Source of the DNA: Akanthomyces muscarius
Lineage: Eukaryota > Ascomycota > Sordariomycetes > Hypocreales > Cordycipitaceae
Reading direction: 5' to 3'
DNA length: 64,000 nt
Assembly (NCBI RefSeq): GCF_028009165.1
Contig: NC_079241.1
Location: 3,596,001 to 3,660,000, forward strand
This document shows, in pieces, positions 45,796 through 58,378 of the stretch. The notes below the pieces were generated by a model, which saw only the letters and a program-made list of their open reading frames with translations, searched no databases and was not told the DNA's origin. Numbering within the stretch: position 1 is the first letter of the stretch; each line of letters begins with the position of its first letter. The position numbers were made by a program, and so were the translations under genes.

Positions 45796-48700
45796 TCACT
45801 TAAGGTCGGCTGGCGTCAAGGCTTGCACCATACTGGTGCCTTCGCTGAAGCGTGTTCGGAAAATGCGGTTGGCGTTCTGGAACATGCCATCTTTGAGACT
45901 GACGACAATGAACTGCGAGCCCTTGAACCGCGTCTTGATGAGACGTCCGATATTCTGCGTATGCGACAGATCCAGAGCGGCGTCCACCTCGTCCAAGATG
46001 TACATGGGAGCCGGCTTGAACTGCAAGAGTGCCATGATAAGAGACAAGGCAACCAGAGAGCTATGAAAAATTAGCGTTTGATATATAATGCTGACCCGAT
46101 CGGAGTTGACATACCGTTGACCACCGCTGAGTTCCGTGAGGCTCTGCTTCCACACCTTGCCAAGGCAGACTTTGACTTCTAGACCGTCACCAATCGTCTT
46201 GCCCTCGGGAGGATCAAGCTTGGCGAAGCTGCCGCCCGGCAGCAGCTCAGAGAAAATCTGGCCAAAGTCGCCATTCACCTTCTCCCACGTTTCCTGCAGA
46301 GCCTTCTTCTTGTAGTCATCAAGACTGAAAATCGTCTCCTCAATCTTCCTTTTATCGCGAATGACCGTCTTGATCATGTTCTTGAGAGATACCTCCTTCT
46401 TCTCTACACTATCAATCATGTTCATGACCTTCGGGTTGATCTTCTTCTTCATGCCCTGCGAGCGCTCCGTCAAGTTGCGCAGCGTCGACTTGCACTCGGC
46501 AATATTCTGACCCTTGAAGTCGTATGGCGTGCCGCTGCGACCAAACTTGTCTTGCTCATCATGAATCCAGTCATGATCCGCTTCCAGACGAGAGACGTTC
46601 TCTACTGCAGTTTGCTGCTCTTTGTTGAACTTCTCAACCTGATGACCCAGCTTCTGCATTTCCAGGCCTTCTTCAGCGATACGAGCATTCTTCGAGCGTG
46701 TCGCTTCGTCAAGCGCACGCAGCTCATCATCGAATTGGCTCAGTTTGGCGCGTTCATCGTCCAGATCAGCTTGTAGAGAATCATGCGTCTTCCTCAGCGC
46801 ATCCTGCTGCTTGGTAACATCTTGCATGTCATTCTCTTGCGTCTTGATGTTGAAACCAAGTTCCTGAAGCTGATCACGAGATGCCGTAAGATCAGTGTTC
46901 ACTTGCTCCAAGTCAAGCTGTACTCCCTGTAGGCGCTTTTGCAAGGCTTTGACGGCTCCCGTGTTCTTTTGTAAATCAGCCCGAAGTGTATCAACCGACT
47001 TTTGAAGTTCGATAAGCTTTCCGTCCTTGTTGTTGTCGAAATCTTTCATATCCTTCTCGATACGCTTGACATCCACATTGGCTTCAGCTTGCCGGGTTTT
47101 TGCTTCAATTATGCTTTCCTGAAGCTCAGCAATGGTTGTCTTCATATTCTCGACCTCCTGAATAATTGATGAGGAGGAGTTTCCGCTGATTTGCTCTTCG
47201 CCTAGCTTAATTTCGTGGCTCTTCAAGTCAAGATCTTGCTTGATGCGACGGGCTTGATCAAGTTTAGACTTTTCTTTAGCCATCTGGGCCTGGAGTTGCT
47301 TCAGGGAAATCTCTGCCTCATTGAGCTCACGAGTTAGGCTGTTGAGTTGCTGCAATGTAACTAGGACGCCGCTGGATATTGGAGCACTACCGCCGGACAG
47401 AGTTCCCGATGGATCGTAAGAGTCTCCCTCAAGGGTGATACTGCGCATCTTGACACTCGGATCAAACGTAACACGTTTAGCCGTCTCCGCATCCTCGCAA
47501 ACAAGAGTGTTTCCGAACACATATTCCATAGCAGAGGAAACTTCGTCGTCATACCCAACCAAAGACAGCGCGAGATTCACTTTGCCAGGGGCAATGTTTT
47601 GAGCAGTCGCGATCGTTTGAGCGGATGCTTTGAAAGCAGAGATTTTGTTCAGGGGGATGATGGTAACGCGCTTCCTGAGTTTGCCCCTTTGTAAAAGCTG
47701 CGTGCCAGTGACTTCTGAATCCACGACCACGTTGTATAGGCGACCACCAGCACAAATCTCCAGTGCCGTTCCTGCCTTGGTATGGTTCTTGTCGAGAGTG
47801 AAAAGCTGAGCGACTAGACCCTTGACCCTTGACCGATCGAAATTGGGTACCGGGTCGGCATAGTTGAAGTCAATGTTGGCAACTTTCCTCTTGAGCTTAT
47901 CCGACTCCTGACGCAAGCCACGAATAGTTTGTTGCAGAGCGGATTCTTGCTTGTACATTTCCTCCTCTTGACCAGGCTCAAAGCCTAGCTTGGCCAGCTC
48001 CTTCTCAAGCCTTTGAGCCTGTGCCTTCAGCCCTTCGAGGTCGCGGAGCAAGCCGGCATTTTGCTCCTTGGCCTTTTTCGCGCGCGGCTCTTCCTCCTTC
48101 ACTCTGCTCTGCAAGTGCGTAATCTTGATCTTGGACTGTTCTTGTGCTGTGGCAGCCGCATTGGCGCGACTTTTCGCGTCTTGAAGTTGGCCTTGGTAAC
48201 CGTTTTCCTGGCCATCCTTGGAAGCCACACCGGTTTGAAGAGTCTGCAGCAGCTCTTCTTTCGACTCCACCTCTTCGGCTTGCTTGGCGAGGCTGTCCTT
48301 CTCAGCGTCACACTTTGCCTTCGCCGTATTGAAAGTAGCAGTCTTCTCTTCTAGGGCGGCTTCGAGTTCGGCGACAGTCTTTTGCAAGGCAAGCTTCTTC
48401 TCCTTCTCTTCGGCCAAGCTAGAGTTTTTTAGATCCATGATCGTGGCCAGTCGAACCAGTTCATTGGCATGCTTCTTGACCTTCTCCTCTAGTGCTTGAG
48501 CTTTGCTGCCCTTTTTTGCCTCCTTTTCTCGTTGAGCTTGGATCTTCTTCATGTCTTCCTCCAAATGAGAGAGCTCGCTTCGAAGTCGTTTTGCCGATTC
48601 TTCCAGTCCAGCATGTCGCTGCTTCTTGCCTTCTAAATCAGCGGCAGTCTGGCGTAGTTTTTCTTGACATTTGGTATAATCGTAAGCAACAACTACTCGA

Positions 48701-49563
48701 GTTAGTCGCTCGAGGTCGTTTTGCGTCTGCTGATAGTCCAGGAAGGCTCGCTTTTCAGTGCGTAGCTTCTCAAGCTTCGGCTCAATCTCGTCTTTGAGGA
48801 GTTCTCTGAGTTCCTGAAGCTTGACCTCTTTCTTGGCCATAGTTTTCAAGGCTTTGTCCCGACGATCCTCAAACATTCGAGTTCCCGCTGCTTCTTCAAT
48901 CATAGCAAGGATCTCAACAGCCTTCATATTGAGGACTTTTGTGATACGTCCCTGCATGATCAGGAAGTTCGGATTGTTGATGTTGAGTTGGACAGACTGA
49001 AACAGGTTCTGGACTGTTTGCTGCTGAGCGCGGTGACCATTGATGAGGTATTTGGAAGTGCCGCCTAGGACAATTTGTCGCGTAACGCTGATTGACGCAT
49101 ATTCTTCGAAGCCGATTGGGGATTTCTTGGTGTCTCGGTTGTCGAAAACGATTGTCACGCTCGCCTTTGTAACGCCAGCTTGGCCGCGCTTGTAAATGAG
49201 ATCCTTGCAATAAAAGTCAGCGACGGCACCTTATGCGCTTGCAGGTTGAATGATGTTACCTGGAGATTTTGCGCTCGCACTGTCGTCATATTCGTAATAC
49301 CAAGGACAAAGCAGATCGCGTCCAAAATATTAGATTTACCGCTGCCGTTGAGGCCAGTAATCGAGTTGAAGCTTTCATCCCTAGAGTAGAGTCAGCGATG
49401 CACTGCGTTCGTGATGTATCGGGGATAACAAACCAGCCGGAGATGACCGTACGCACGGCGTACGACTTGAAGCCCTGCAGAATTGGTTAGCATCCGCATG
49501 AAGAAGAAGCACAGTTCTTCATCTGGAAATTCTTACGTCAATGACCACTTCTATCACCCTCAT
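45796..49563 (-). CDS. SMC2: Condensin ATPase subunit Smc2
   Basis: SMC2 pairs with SMC4 in condensin to compact mitotic chromosomes. Exons 49563-49537, 49474-49434, 49380-49260, 49203-46115 and 46060-45796 give 1180 aa, the usual length. The N-terminal ATPase half has Walker [10 protein letters not shown] (32-40) and the Q-loop region [18 protein letters not shown]. Two long coiled coils flank the hinge (about 510-690, with [19 protein letters not shown] and [14 protein letters not shown]). The C-terminal half has the ABC signature LSGGQRS and Walker [12 protein letters not shown]. The first exon encodes only nine residues (MRVIEVVID). The acceptor of the third intron ends in AAG, weaker than the others, but only this junction rebuilds [11 protein letters not shown]. 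It shares a 454-bp promoter with the INCENP-like gene. Confidence 0.98.
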
Positions 49564-50017
49564 GATAACGTATTAGCCCTTGATCATAAATGTGCTATGT
49601 GAAGCCTTGACTGGCGGCGCATCCAATCTACAGTTGCCCGCTTTACGCGACCGGAAAGTAAACAATCCCTTGTTTGGTTTCTGATAAGCCCGATCGGCCT
49701 ATCTTCACGTGACCCAATTTGTTCGTGCTTCGAAGTGACGCGCTGGGTCAGAAAGGTCGTGGCCATTTCGCGCTAACCAGATGTAGCTGGAATCAAAACA
49801 TTGCTGTGGAACGGAACGGCACCTCCACTGACTGCCCTTGCTAATACCTCGACCTTGAACGTCTGCCCTGTAATGTTCTTTTAACTTTCCGGCTGGTCAT
49901 CATCGCACTTTCTCATGTCTTCGCAACTACCAGAGTCTAGACGATCAAGCTCCTCAGGCCGCCTGCACAACTAGTCAATTTCACCAACCGCCCACGCGGC
50001 TGCGGCATCAACTCACA
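49564..50017. promoter_or_regulatory. Bidirectional promoter of SMC2 and INCENP-like gene
   Basis: Only 454 bp separate the start codons of two mitotic-chromosome genes. It contains a perfect palindromic E-box TCACGTGA (49705-49712), the consensus for bHLH proteins such as Cbf1. It also contains TTTCGCGC (49766-49773), which fits an SBF/E2F-like G1-S element on either reading. The motifs are seen; their use is inferred. Confidence 0.55.
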
Positions 50018-53000
50018 ATGGCCGCGATGCGAGGTCCTCGCCTCCAAGTCGGATCCGCGCCATGGATTACCGAAGAACGCTCGTCGGCCCTCCAGATTGT
50101 TCAGTCAGAAGTCGAAGAGTTTTCTTTCTCAGCGCGAAATGAAATGGAGTGGCTGAATGAGCATATGGCTGGTATCTTTGACGAAAACGAAACGTACGCG
50201 TCTGCTTCACCGATTAGCTCTTCCAGCCCGTTAACACTGAAGTAGGAACTTTGCCGATGCCTTCAAAACCCCAGGGAAGCTACGTGGCAAGACACCGCGC
50301 ACAATTCGAAAAGCCGTCGCGCCGGGTGATGCCAGAGTGGTAAGTCTTCAAATGTTACTGATGGTGGACAAGCCTAACACCTGCTAGCCGCTTTCCGATG
50401 TTTTTACCACGACACCGAATGCCGCGCCTCCGCAGCATATCAACAAGCTACTCTCTCCAAAAGGCATCGGCCGATCACCGAAACTCTTGGCGGCGGCGGC
50501 AAAGCCCATGCCCCAGTCACAGTCTACTCAAGATTCCGGCTACTACGGCAGTCAGGATATCGTTGACTCGGCTCCCCCCGTCTTCGATGATTTAGAAAGC
50601 AGCTCGCAAAAGCCCAGGGGGGTCCACAATACGAACGTTTCGACAAAACACATACAATCTCAAGCAGCTTTCGCAGCCGTATCCGATAAGACGTTCCAGA
50701 CTGCCAGAGAGGAACAGTCACAGCACTTCCCAAAGCAGACCGTCTTCTCTGATGCTGAAGCTTCACCGATGCGTCACAATCTCGCCAAACATGTCCAGTC
50801 GTCATCGCCCTGGAAGCAGTCGCCACTGAAATCTCCCATCATCCACTCGGATTTGACTGACGTGGCCGATGAAAACGACGAGCCAGACACACCCTCGGAA
50901 GCTTCTAGCCCCATTCGACAAGTGGTGCGTAAGAGCAGCCTGAATTTTGCATCGCTTCCGGCCCGAGAACCGCTAGCCGCTGGCAAAAGTGTTGGAAGAG
51001 TCTCGCATGTTAGCCACTTGGAGAAATCTAGTGCAGGCAAAAGCCTCGGCCATGCCGCGAAAGATGCCTCTCCAGAACGCGACAGTGACAGTGAGATGGA
51101 TGTGGATGAAGAAGAAGAGGAGCCAGTCAAACCAATTGTCGGTGACGCACTTAGCCACACGAAGACATACACACAACGGCTCCAGGACCAGATCAATCAG
51201 CTCGGGAAGTCAAACGGCGGGACGTTGGGACAAGCTCGCTCATATCCCAATGTTTCGTCCGTCAAGCAGAGTGCGCTGCCGGTGTCACAATCGGACCCGA
51301 GCATGGCAGCTTCTCCAACGCGCAACCCAAGCATCAGCAAAGTGCTTCAAACGACACCAGGCGCCTTTCCTGAAGAGGAAGACGACGATGACTGGATTGA
51401 GCCCCCGAGCGCAGCCCCCGGGACGGAGACACGCCCTCCATTTCCTAAGAGCTATTCTGCGGACGTCATGGAGGGCATACAAGGAAAGGGCACGATTGGC
51501 CAGCCAGAATTTGCTGCAAAAACGGATTATGCCACTCGCTTGCAAACTCATGGCAAGTCTGCATCTGTCTCAACACTTCCTAGCATGGTATCCAATGCTA
51601 AGGGTGAGTTGACTCTCACCAAATCCACATCGGTATCTCACGGGCTGGATACTGTCGTAGAATCTCAAGGCCTTGAGACACCATCTGGGTCACCGTCACG
51701 ATTGTTCCGTGATAGCCCGCTCAAGCAGATGAAGAGCAAGCTGTCGTCTATCTTGAAAGGCTCGAGAAGTCTTCTGGCGAGCAGTGCTGCAATAAGCGCA
51801 GAGGGGAAGTCCTCGTTGCTGTCGTCTTCTACAGCTCAGTTCGGAATGCATCCGTCTCCCTCCACTTCTTCATTCGCTCCCAAGACTAGGGTTGCTTCCG
51901 ACGCGTCACATAAAACAACAGGCTCCTTGAGCCCCGCGAAGACGCGTCGTACGCGAGCTTCCACAGAACGCGAGCGGGAGGACAAGCGCCGAGAAAAAGA
52001 GGCGCGGCTCATGGCCGAGCAAATGGACAGGCTGGACAAGGCGCGTGAAAAGGAGCGAGAGAAAGCCCGGGTTTTTAGCAAGGAACAGGAGCGAATTGCT
52101 GCCATGGAGAAGGAGATTGCCGCGAAGAAGCAAGAGGAACAAATGCACGCAAAACAGACGCCCAAGGCTCGCAGCAGCCCTCGCAGAGCAAAATCTGACG
52201 ACGACGAACAGAAGACAATTTCCCAGGATGTGGATATGAGCGAAGCGCCACAAATTGCACCACCATCGGTTGCTAGAACAGCAAGCACCACGCACTCCCT
52301 ACGAAACCGAGACGTGAAGCGACCGCTAAAACCGACCAAGGAAGATCTGAAGGCGAAGCAAGCCCCCACAGTCATTCGCGTCAAGCCCGGATCTCAGCAC
52401 TCGCAATTCCACCAGGCGGGCAGACAGTCAACAAATCCACTGGAGGCTGCTAGCCTGCCCAGCTCGCAACATCAGCTGAGCGTCAAAGCGAGCAAAGCGT
52501 CTCTACACAGCAAGGCATCATCACAGAGCCTCAAGTCAAGCACCAACACGCGCCCGAAAGCCGCGGAGACCGCTGCCAAGAAGAAAGAAGCAGAAGAGCG
52601 AGAGGCACAAAAACGCCGGGATGCAAAGGCCGAAGCAGAGCGCAAGCGTGCTGCTTCTCAAGAAGAGCAGCGCCGCCAGGAGCAACAGCGACGGGCCGAT
52701 GCAGAGCGCCAGAAAAAGGAGAAGGACTTGGCGGAAGAGCGCAAGATGGCACAGCGACAGGCAGCCTTGGAAAAGGCAAAGAAAACGAAGGCGCCTCCTC
52801 CAGTCGCCCGATCTCAGCCAAATGGCCCCCCCGACTTCACGCTCAGCCAGCAGCAAAAGATGGAGGCCCAAGGGAACAGACCTCCCTCCCGCATGATGGC
52901 AGGACCTCAGCGACAACAGGCCGAGTCGACCTTGAGCAAAGCCGGAACAAAGCGCCCCGTCGGGCACGAGAGCAATGAAGACACGCAGGACCGTCGGCCG

Positions 53001-53765
53001 CCGACTCGTGCAGGACCGGCATATCAAGGAAAAGATGCCAAAAGGCGCCGCACTAGCGAGGCCGTCCAAGATGATGCTGAAGGCGGCAGCCTCTCCATCA
53101 AAGGCCATGCTGTGCGACCATCTCCCGGCTTTAAGAAGGACGTGCCGCCGAAGTCGCTTTTCCAAAATGGCTACTCAAATGCACCGCCGAGTTCAGTTCA
53201 TGATTTGTTCAAGGCTTCGGTGACGCATCAGCTCCAAAGCAAGGCTACTCGCCCTGTGGACATGGCGCAGATATCTAAGGGGAACATCCCGTTCGCGCCG
53301 AACGCCAACGCTGCTGGTCCTGCTTTCAAGACGCCCGCGCGTCCTGGCCCTTATCTTGCAGCCAAGTCGGCAGCGAAATCCGTGCCTCGCTCTTCTCCCC
53401 AGTTCCAGAACGGAGAAGCTATCGACTTGCCTGAAATCGATACTGACGATGAAGATGAGGAGGATGATCCTGGCATCAACAACATTGCAACTTGGGCAGC
53501 GTCTCCTGATCTTCGCGCGGCTCTGATGCGGCAAGAAACAATGGACCCGTCGCAGATCTTCGGACCGCCAGCACCGCTGAACATGGAAGAAGTATTCAGT
53601 AAGAGCAAAGACAGATGGCACAAATTTCGCGCCAGAACATCGAGTGCCAATTGGAGTGGGCCAGATGGGTTGACGGAGGACGATATTCGCAAGGACATGG
53701 CGGCAAGAGAGAAACTCAGGCGGGAGGGAGGCTGGTCGTATGAAATGAGCAAAGATGTGTTGTGA
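50018..53765 (+). CDS. SLI15: Inner centromere protein INCENP/Sli15-like
   Basis: INCENP is the scaffold of the chromosomal passenger complex and activates Aurora kinase through its C-terminal IN-box. Exons 50018-50193, 50246-50339 and 50388-53765 give 1215 aa. The N-terminus (about 1-60) is helical (SALQIVQSEVEEFSFSARN, EWLNEHMAGIF) and fits the Survivin/Borealin-binding region. The middle is Ser/Pro/Lys-rich, with repeated SP/TP sites that suggest Cdk control. A long single alpha-helix-like charged segment lies near 490-560 (REREREDKRREKEARLMAEQ), and a second near 690-770. The C-terminal IN-box (about 1120-1205) contains INNIATWAASPDLRAALMRQ and a Trp-containing tail (DRWHKFRARTSSANW), where the TSS-like phospho-site is expected. 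ATG 50027 is an alternative start. Confidence 0.93.
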
Positions 53766-54326
53766 GGCAGAAATGTTTGTGTCTGAAATTAGGGTTGATT
53801 CTGCCTCAAACAACGGTCATCCAAGGTGATTTTGGTTTCCAGCAAGGCACAGGTTCATCTTTAGAAGGAAGCAGAGCAGCATTGGAGTCCTGGTTTATTG
53901 GTCACTGGCGTTTTGATATCAATTTTTAATCATGGATTATCATTCTTTAACGGTACTACACGCATTATAGCATCAAACATCATTCAACTGCAGTACCGCG
54001 GAAGCATTTTGCGCTTGTGAAAGTGACAGTGAAGCAACTAATACCGTTGATGATTACGTCGTCGAAATGAAGTTGCTGTACCATGAATGCGAGTCGCGCT
54101 AGTGGCGGGCTAAGTGGGGCGCTGCTGGTGGCCGAACTGGGGCAGGGCGAAAGGGGGAAAAAAAGTCGAAAAGTTTCTGCCGCCAATGTTACCCAGGGTC
54201 CTGCTATCCTCACCACGCGATCCATCTTTTCTCCTCCCTTTCAACCTTCATAAATATATCACGACACTACGCAGACCTTGCTCTTCGACTAGGAACTGAC
54301 CGGTGTACTCTATACACACTGCGAAC
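53766..54326. promoter_or_regulatory. INCENP 3' flank and DEAD-box promoter
   Basis: This 561-bp stretch lies between two plus-strand genes. AT-rich 3' flank near 53900-53990 and a C/T-rich leader near 54180-54250. No coding feature. Confidence 0.5.
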
Positions 54327-56412
54327 ATGTTTCGCCAAGGATTGAGGACTTCCGCGGGCCTTGCCCGTCGGGTCCTACCCCAGGCGGCTGTCACTCTCGG
54401 GCGACAGCAACGCATCGCTGCGCAGACGATTCGCCCCTCAATGCCAGCCGTGCAGTCTTGGAGTGCTGTGAGCCAAATTGCACGCCTCTACAGCAGTGAT
54501 GCCGCCGCAGCCGCCGTCGCCGAGTCGCCGGCCGAGCAGCAGGAAGCCCGCAAGCTGAGCGAGGACTGGACTAAGCAGTTTGCCAGCCTCGCCGACATGG
54601 GCGTCAACGAGACGCTGCTGCGCGCTATCACAAAAGACCTGGGCTACGAGACCATGAGCCCTGTGCAGGCCAAGACGATTGCGCCGGCTCTCAAGGGCAC
54701 TGATATGTAAGTTGCGCCGCGCCTCTGCAAGCCACATGAACCGTCCGCCCACTAACAGTAACAACGACAGCGTTGCGCAAGCCAAAACTGGAACCGGCAA
54801 GACCATTGCGTTCCTTCTGCCACTCCTACAGCGTATGATTAACGAAGACCCGACCCTGGCAACCAAATCCGCGAAGTACCAGGCTCGGCCCGACGATATT
54901 CGCGGCATTATCATGTCTCCCACGCGTGAGCTTGCAGAGCAGATTGCCGAGGAGGCGCGTCGTCTTACTCGCCACACTGGCCTAGTTGTTCAGTCTGCTG
55001 TAGGCGGTACGCAGAAGAACCAAATGCTGTACAAGACGCGCCGCGAGGGATGCCATCTTCTGGTAGCGACGCCCGGCCGTTTGTATGATTTGCTTTCCGA
55101 CGAGCGCAGTGGCATCGGAGCCCCCAACCTGGCTGCCATGGTACTTGATGAAGCTGATCGAATGCTTGATGTCGGATTCGAGCGCGAGCTCAATGCCATC
55201 ATCAATATCTTGCCGAAGCCCGACGAAAAAGTGCGCCAAACGATGCTCGTCTCGGCCACAATTCCTGACTCAGTCATTCGCCTCACACGAAGCATGGTTC
55301 GCGCCGACGACTTTGAATTTGTCCAGACAATTTCCGAGTCGGAGTCGCTGACGCACGATCATGTGGACCAGAACGTCGTCGTTATCTCGCACATGAACAA
55401 TGTCTTCCCAGCCCTGTTCGAGCTCATTGAGAAGGGTCTTGCGGAAGCCAAGGAAAACCCTGACAAGAAACCCTTCAAGGCTATTGTCTACCTCAACACG
55501 ACAGCCATGACCGAGCTCGCAGGAGAAATGGGCTTCGCGAAGAACAAGGACCGTACTTTTATCCGAAACTTTTCCATCCACTCTGGTCTGACCCAGGCTG
55601 GCCGCACCCGGGCCGCAGAAAACTTCCGCAAGTCGCAGTCTGCAGTCCTGTTTTCTTCTGACGTCACTGCTCGTGGCATGGACTTCCCGGATGTCACACA
55701 CGTCATCCAAGTCGATTGCCCACGAGACCGCGAGACGTATATCCATCGCCTGGGCCGCACTGCTCGCCAACAAAAGGGCGGTGAGGGCTGGCTCCTCTTA
55801 CCCGATATGAGCCGCTTCAGAGCGCGTGGCCTGCTTCGTGGCCTGCCTCTCAAGCCCAATACCTCGTTGGAATCGGCTACATTTGATAAGACCTCGGGCG
55901 ACGCGCAACCGGAAGTCATGGCCGCAACCCAACAGCTGTACTCGAAAATGCCATCGCGCATGCTCGAGGACGCCTACCGCGTTACCATATTCAGTGCCGC
56001 TGACAAGCGCGCACGCGACGACATGGTCGACCAGATGAACGAATGGGCCACCGACGGTTGGGGCTGGAAGGCGCCTCCCACCATTTCCAAGTCTAAGGCT
56101 GACAGAAATGGCTTCAGCCGCACCAACTTGAACTTTGGCCCTGAGCAGTCTTCCGACTCTCCCCGCCGGTCGGATAGATTTGGAGGCCGCGAAGGACGCG
56201 ACTTTGACAGAAACTCTCGACGCAGCAGCGACCCATTTGATGGCATGAGAACAAATGCCAGGAGCAACGACTTCGGTGGCCGTGGCGGTGGCCGCGGTGG
56301 TGGTCGCGGTGGCGATCGTGGTGGCGATCGCGGTCGTGGCCGCTCCGGAGGCAACTTCCGCCGCAACTCTGACAGGTCGCCGCGCGGAGACTCGGGAGAC
56401 TCTTTGTTCTAA
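54327..56412 (+). CDS. MSS116: Mitochondrial DEAD-box RNA helicase (MSS116/CYT-19 type)
   Basis: ATP-dependent RNA chaperone of the mitochondrial matrix, needed in the family for group I/II intron folding and translation. Exons 54327-54706 and 54771-56412 give 673 aa; intron 54707-54770 falls just before motif I. The N-terminus (MFRQGLRTSAGLARRVLPQA...) is basic, Ser/Ala-rich and lacks acids, as in a mitochondrial presequence. Helicase motifs in order: Q-motif region (ETMSPVQAKT), AQAKTGTGKT (I), PTRELAEQ (Ia), VLDEADR (II), SAT (III), and HRLGRTAR (VI). The C-terminus is Arg/Ser-rich and ends with RGG repeats (GGRGGGRGG), an RNA-binding tail as in MSS116. The ATG at 54327 is preferred; the longer frame starts at GTG. 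Confidence 0.93.
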
Positions 56413-57155
56413 ATATCGACAACTGCTAGACTGAGCTGAAATGCACACTTGACGTGTCCGGCAATGAACAGGTTCAAGTAACCCGACACACGACCAAAAT
56501 CACCTGTACAACAAACTTCATCTACACTTCTTCTTTCTTGTCTTTTGACTTGTGTTATTACATTCATGATTTGAACCCATGTCATCGGTGATGATGATAC
56601 CGGAGCTGAGAAGGCGAAAGCCCGTGGAACTGAGCGCTTTCTCTTGATAATATAAATTTACTGGCAGTGGTATGTCACATGCTTTGTTTTGGTATGGATG
56701 TACGGAGAGACAAAAAATGGCAAAACATGTCTGCCACAATGTAAAGAACTGGATGCAATGATACTTTAGATGGGAGCAAAAAAACATATAGGCGTACAAC
56801 TGGATAATACACTCCTCTTTTAACAATGATGCTTTGGAGCTGTTGACCCTTCTCCGTCGTCTATGGCTCGCTTGTAACGGGAATGCTCAAGGTAGATGCT
56901 CAAAGTAGATGTGTTTCACGGCGGTACAAAAGGTCAGATAAGGATAAATAGTATAATGCCATAAATGGTATCAAACGCCTATAAACGCCAATGAATGGTA
57001 TATGCTCTCTCGACTCGGAGTAGGTGCGCAGAACTAGCTCGTGATGCCGCAATGCGCTTCGACTGAGCCTTTTTCCAACTTGCCCGCTGCAGAAACATAA
57101 AATGTGCTACCCCATTCATCTTTTGGCTTCCCCACGATTCAACAATAGCAAGTCG
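56413..57155. other. Convergent 3' region, no gene seen
   Basis: This 743-bp stretch lies between the DEAD-box stop (plus) and the PEX7 stop (minus). It is AT-rich, with repeated AAATGGTAT-like words near 56960-57000. No coding feature. Confidence 0.55.
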
Positions 57156-58378
57156 CTACCTGTGCCCCATCAGCATGTTGGCGTCCCACAGCAGCACCCT
57201 CTCGTCCCAGCCGACCGAGGCCACCCAGCCTCCCACGCCAAACAGGCACCAGTCCACGCCCGTGACAAACTCGGTATGCCGGTTCATGATGCCCATCTGT
57301 TGGCCGACGCGCGCACCGTTACTGGGTCCCGCGACGACGGGCCCCTGCGTGGAGCCGTCGTTCCACAGGCGCACCGTCATGTCGTAGCTGGCGCTGATGA
57401 GGATGTCGCTGGCGTGGGGGCTCCACGCGACCTTTCGGACGGCGTACTCGTGGCCCTGCATGAGGCACAGGGGCCCACCGTTGGGGTTGCGAATGTCAAA
57501 GGTGCGGACGATGCGGTCGACGCCGGCCGTGGCGACGACGGTGTCGTTGTACTTGTTCCAGTCGTGCGTGAGGAGCTCCGAGGGGCTGGCGCCGCCGCCG
57601 ATGCCGCCGCCGGGGGGCGGCGCGTGCACAGGAATCGTCGCCACGAGGTGGTACTTGGCGGACGAGGGCGTGCGCAGGTCAAAGAGGCGCAGGTGCGAGT
57701 CGGAGGAGACGGCGGATATCAGGGCCGGGTTGGAGGGGCAGAAGGAGGTGCTGTATGTGCAGTTGCCAATCGGCAGCGTCTTGATGGAAAAGTTTCGTGT
57801 TGGCGACCACTGATGCGAAGTGTACGGGTCAGCTTGGAGGTTGCAAGTCTCGAGAGGAGTAGGGTGAGGCGCATACAATCTTGACGGTACCGTCCCAGGA
57901 GCTAGAGACGAAGGTGTCCTTGGTGACTGGGTTCCAGCAGACGGAAAAAGTCTCGCGCTTGTGTTCGTGAAAGTTCATGACGGGAAAGTCGTCGACACCG
58001 AGGTCAAAGAGCTTGAGCGAGCCATCGCCACAAGCGACAATGAGCTGGTTCTCGTTGATTTCCGACCAGGCGAGGTCGTAGAGAGAGTCGTTGGTGTCGA
58101 AGCTGCAAAGTCACAGTGTGTTAGAAAGGGACTCGATTCCATGGTGCAGAGCTGAGAGCGAGGAAGCGCAAGTCTCGCAGCGCACGTTTTGGAGAGCGAA
58201 CATACGCCTTTTCTACCTGGATGCCTTGCGCCGTGAGCCCGAGCGAGTAGAGGCGTCCGTTTCCGACGATGCCAAAGTTGGCGGCCGAGGCGACGGCGAT
58301 GCGCGAGTCATAGTACGGCGAGTACTTGACCGCGTAGGGGTTGAACCCTTGGGTGCGAAACTCTAGCATGGCGGCCAT
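57156..58378 (-). CDS. PEX7: Peroxisomal PTS2 receptor Pex7
   Basis: Pex7 is a WD40 receptor that carries PTS2-signal proteins into peroxisomes together with a Pex5- or Pex20-type co-receptor. Exons 58378-58206, 58102-57877 and 57809-57156 give 350 aa, the family length. The start MLEFRTQGFNPYAVKYSPYY is the conserved N-terminus. WD units are recognisable through the chain, for example FSVCWNPVTKDTFVSSSWDG, FDTNDSLYDLAWSE, YAVRKVAWSPHASDILISAS and EFVTGVDWCLFGVGGWVASV. A Gly/Pro-rich loop (APPPGGGIGGGASP) lies between blades. Two ATGs (58378 and 58369) are possible starts. The gene is divergent from the AlkB-like gene. Confidence 0.95.

Noticed and set aside
57102..57884. 260-codon plus-strand open frame opposite PEX7
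   Set aside because: Shadow of WD40 coding sequence; no domain.
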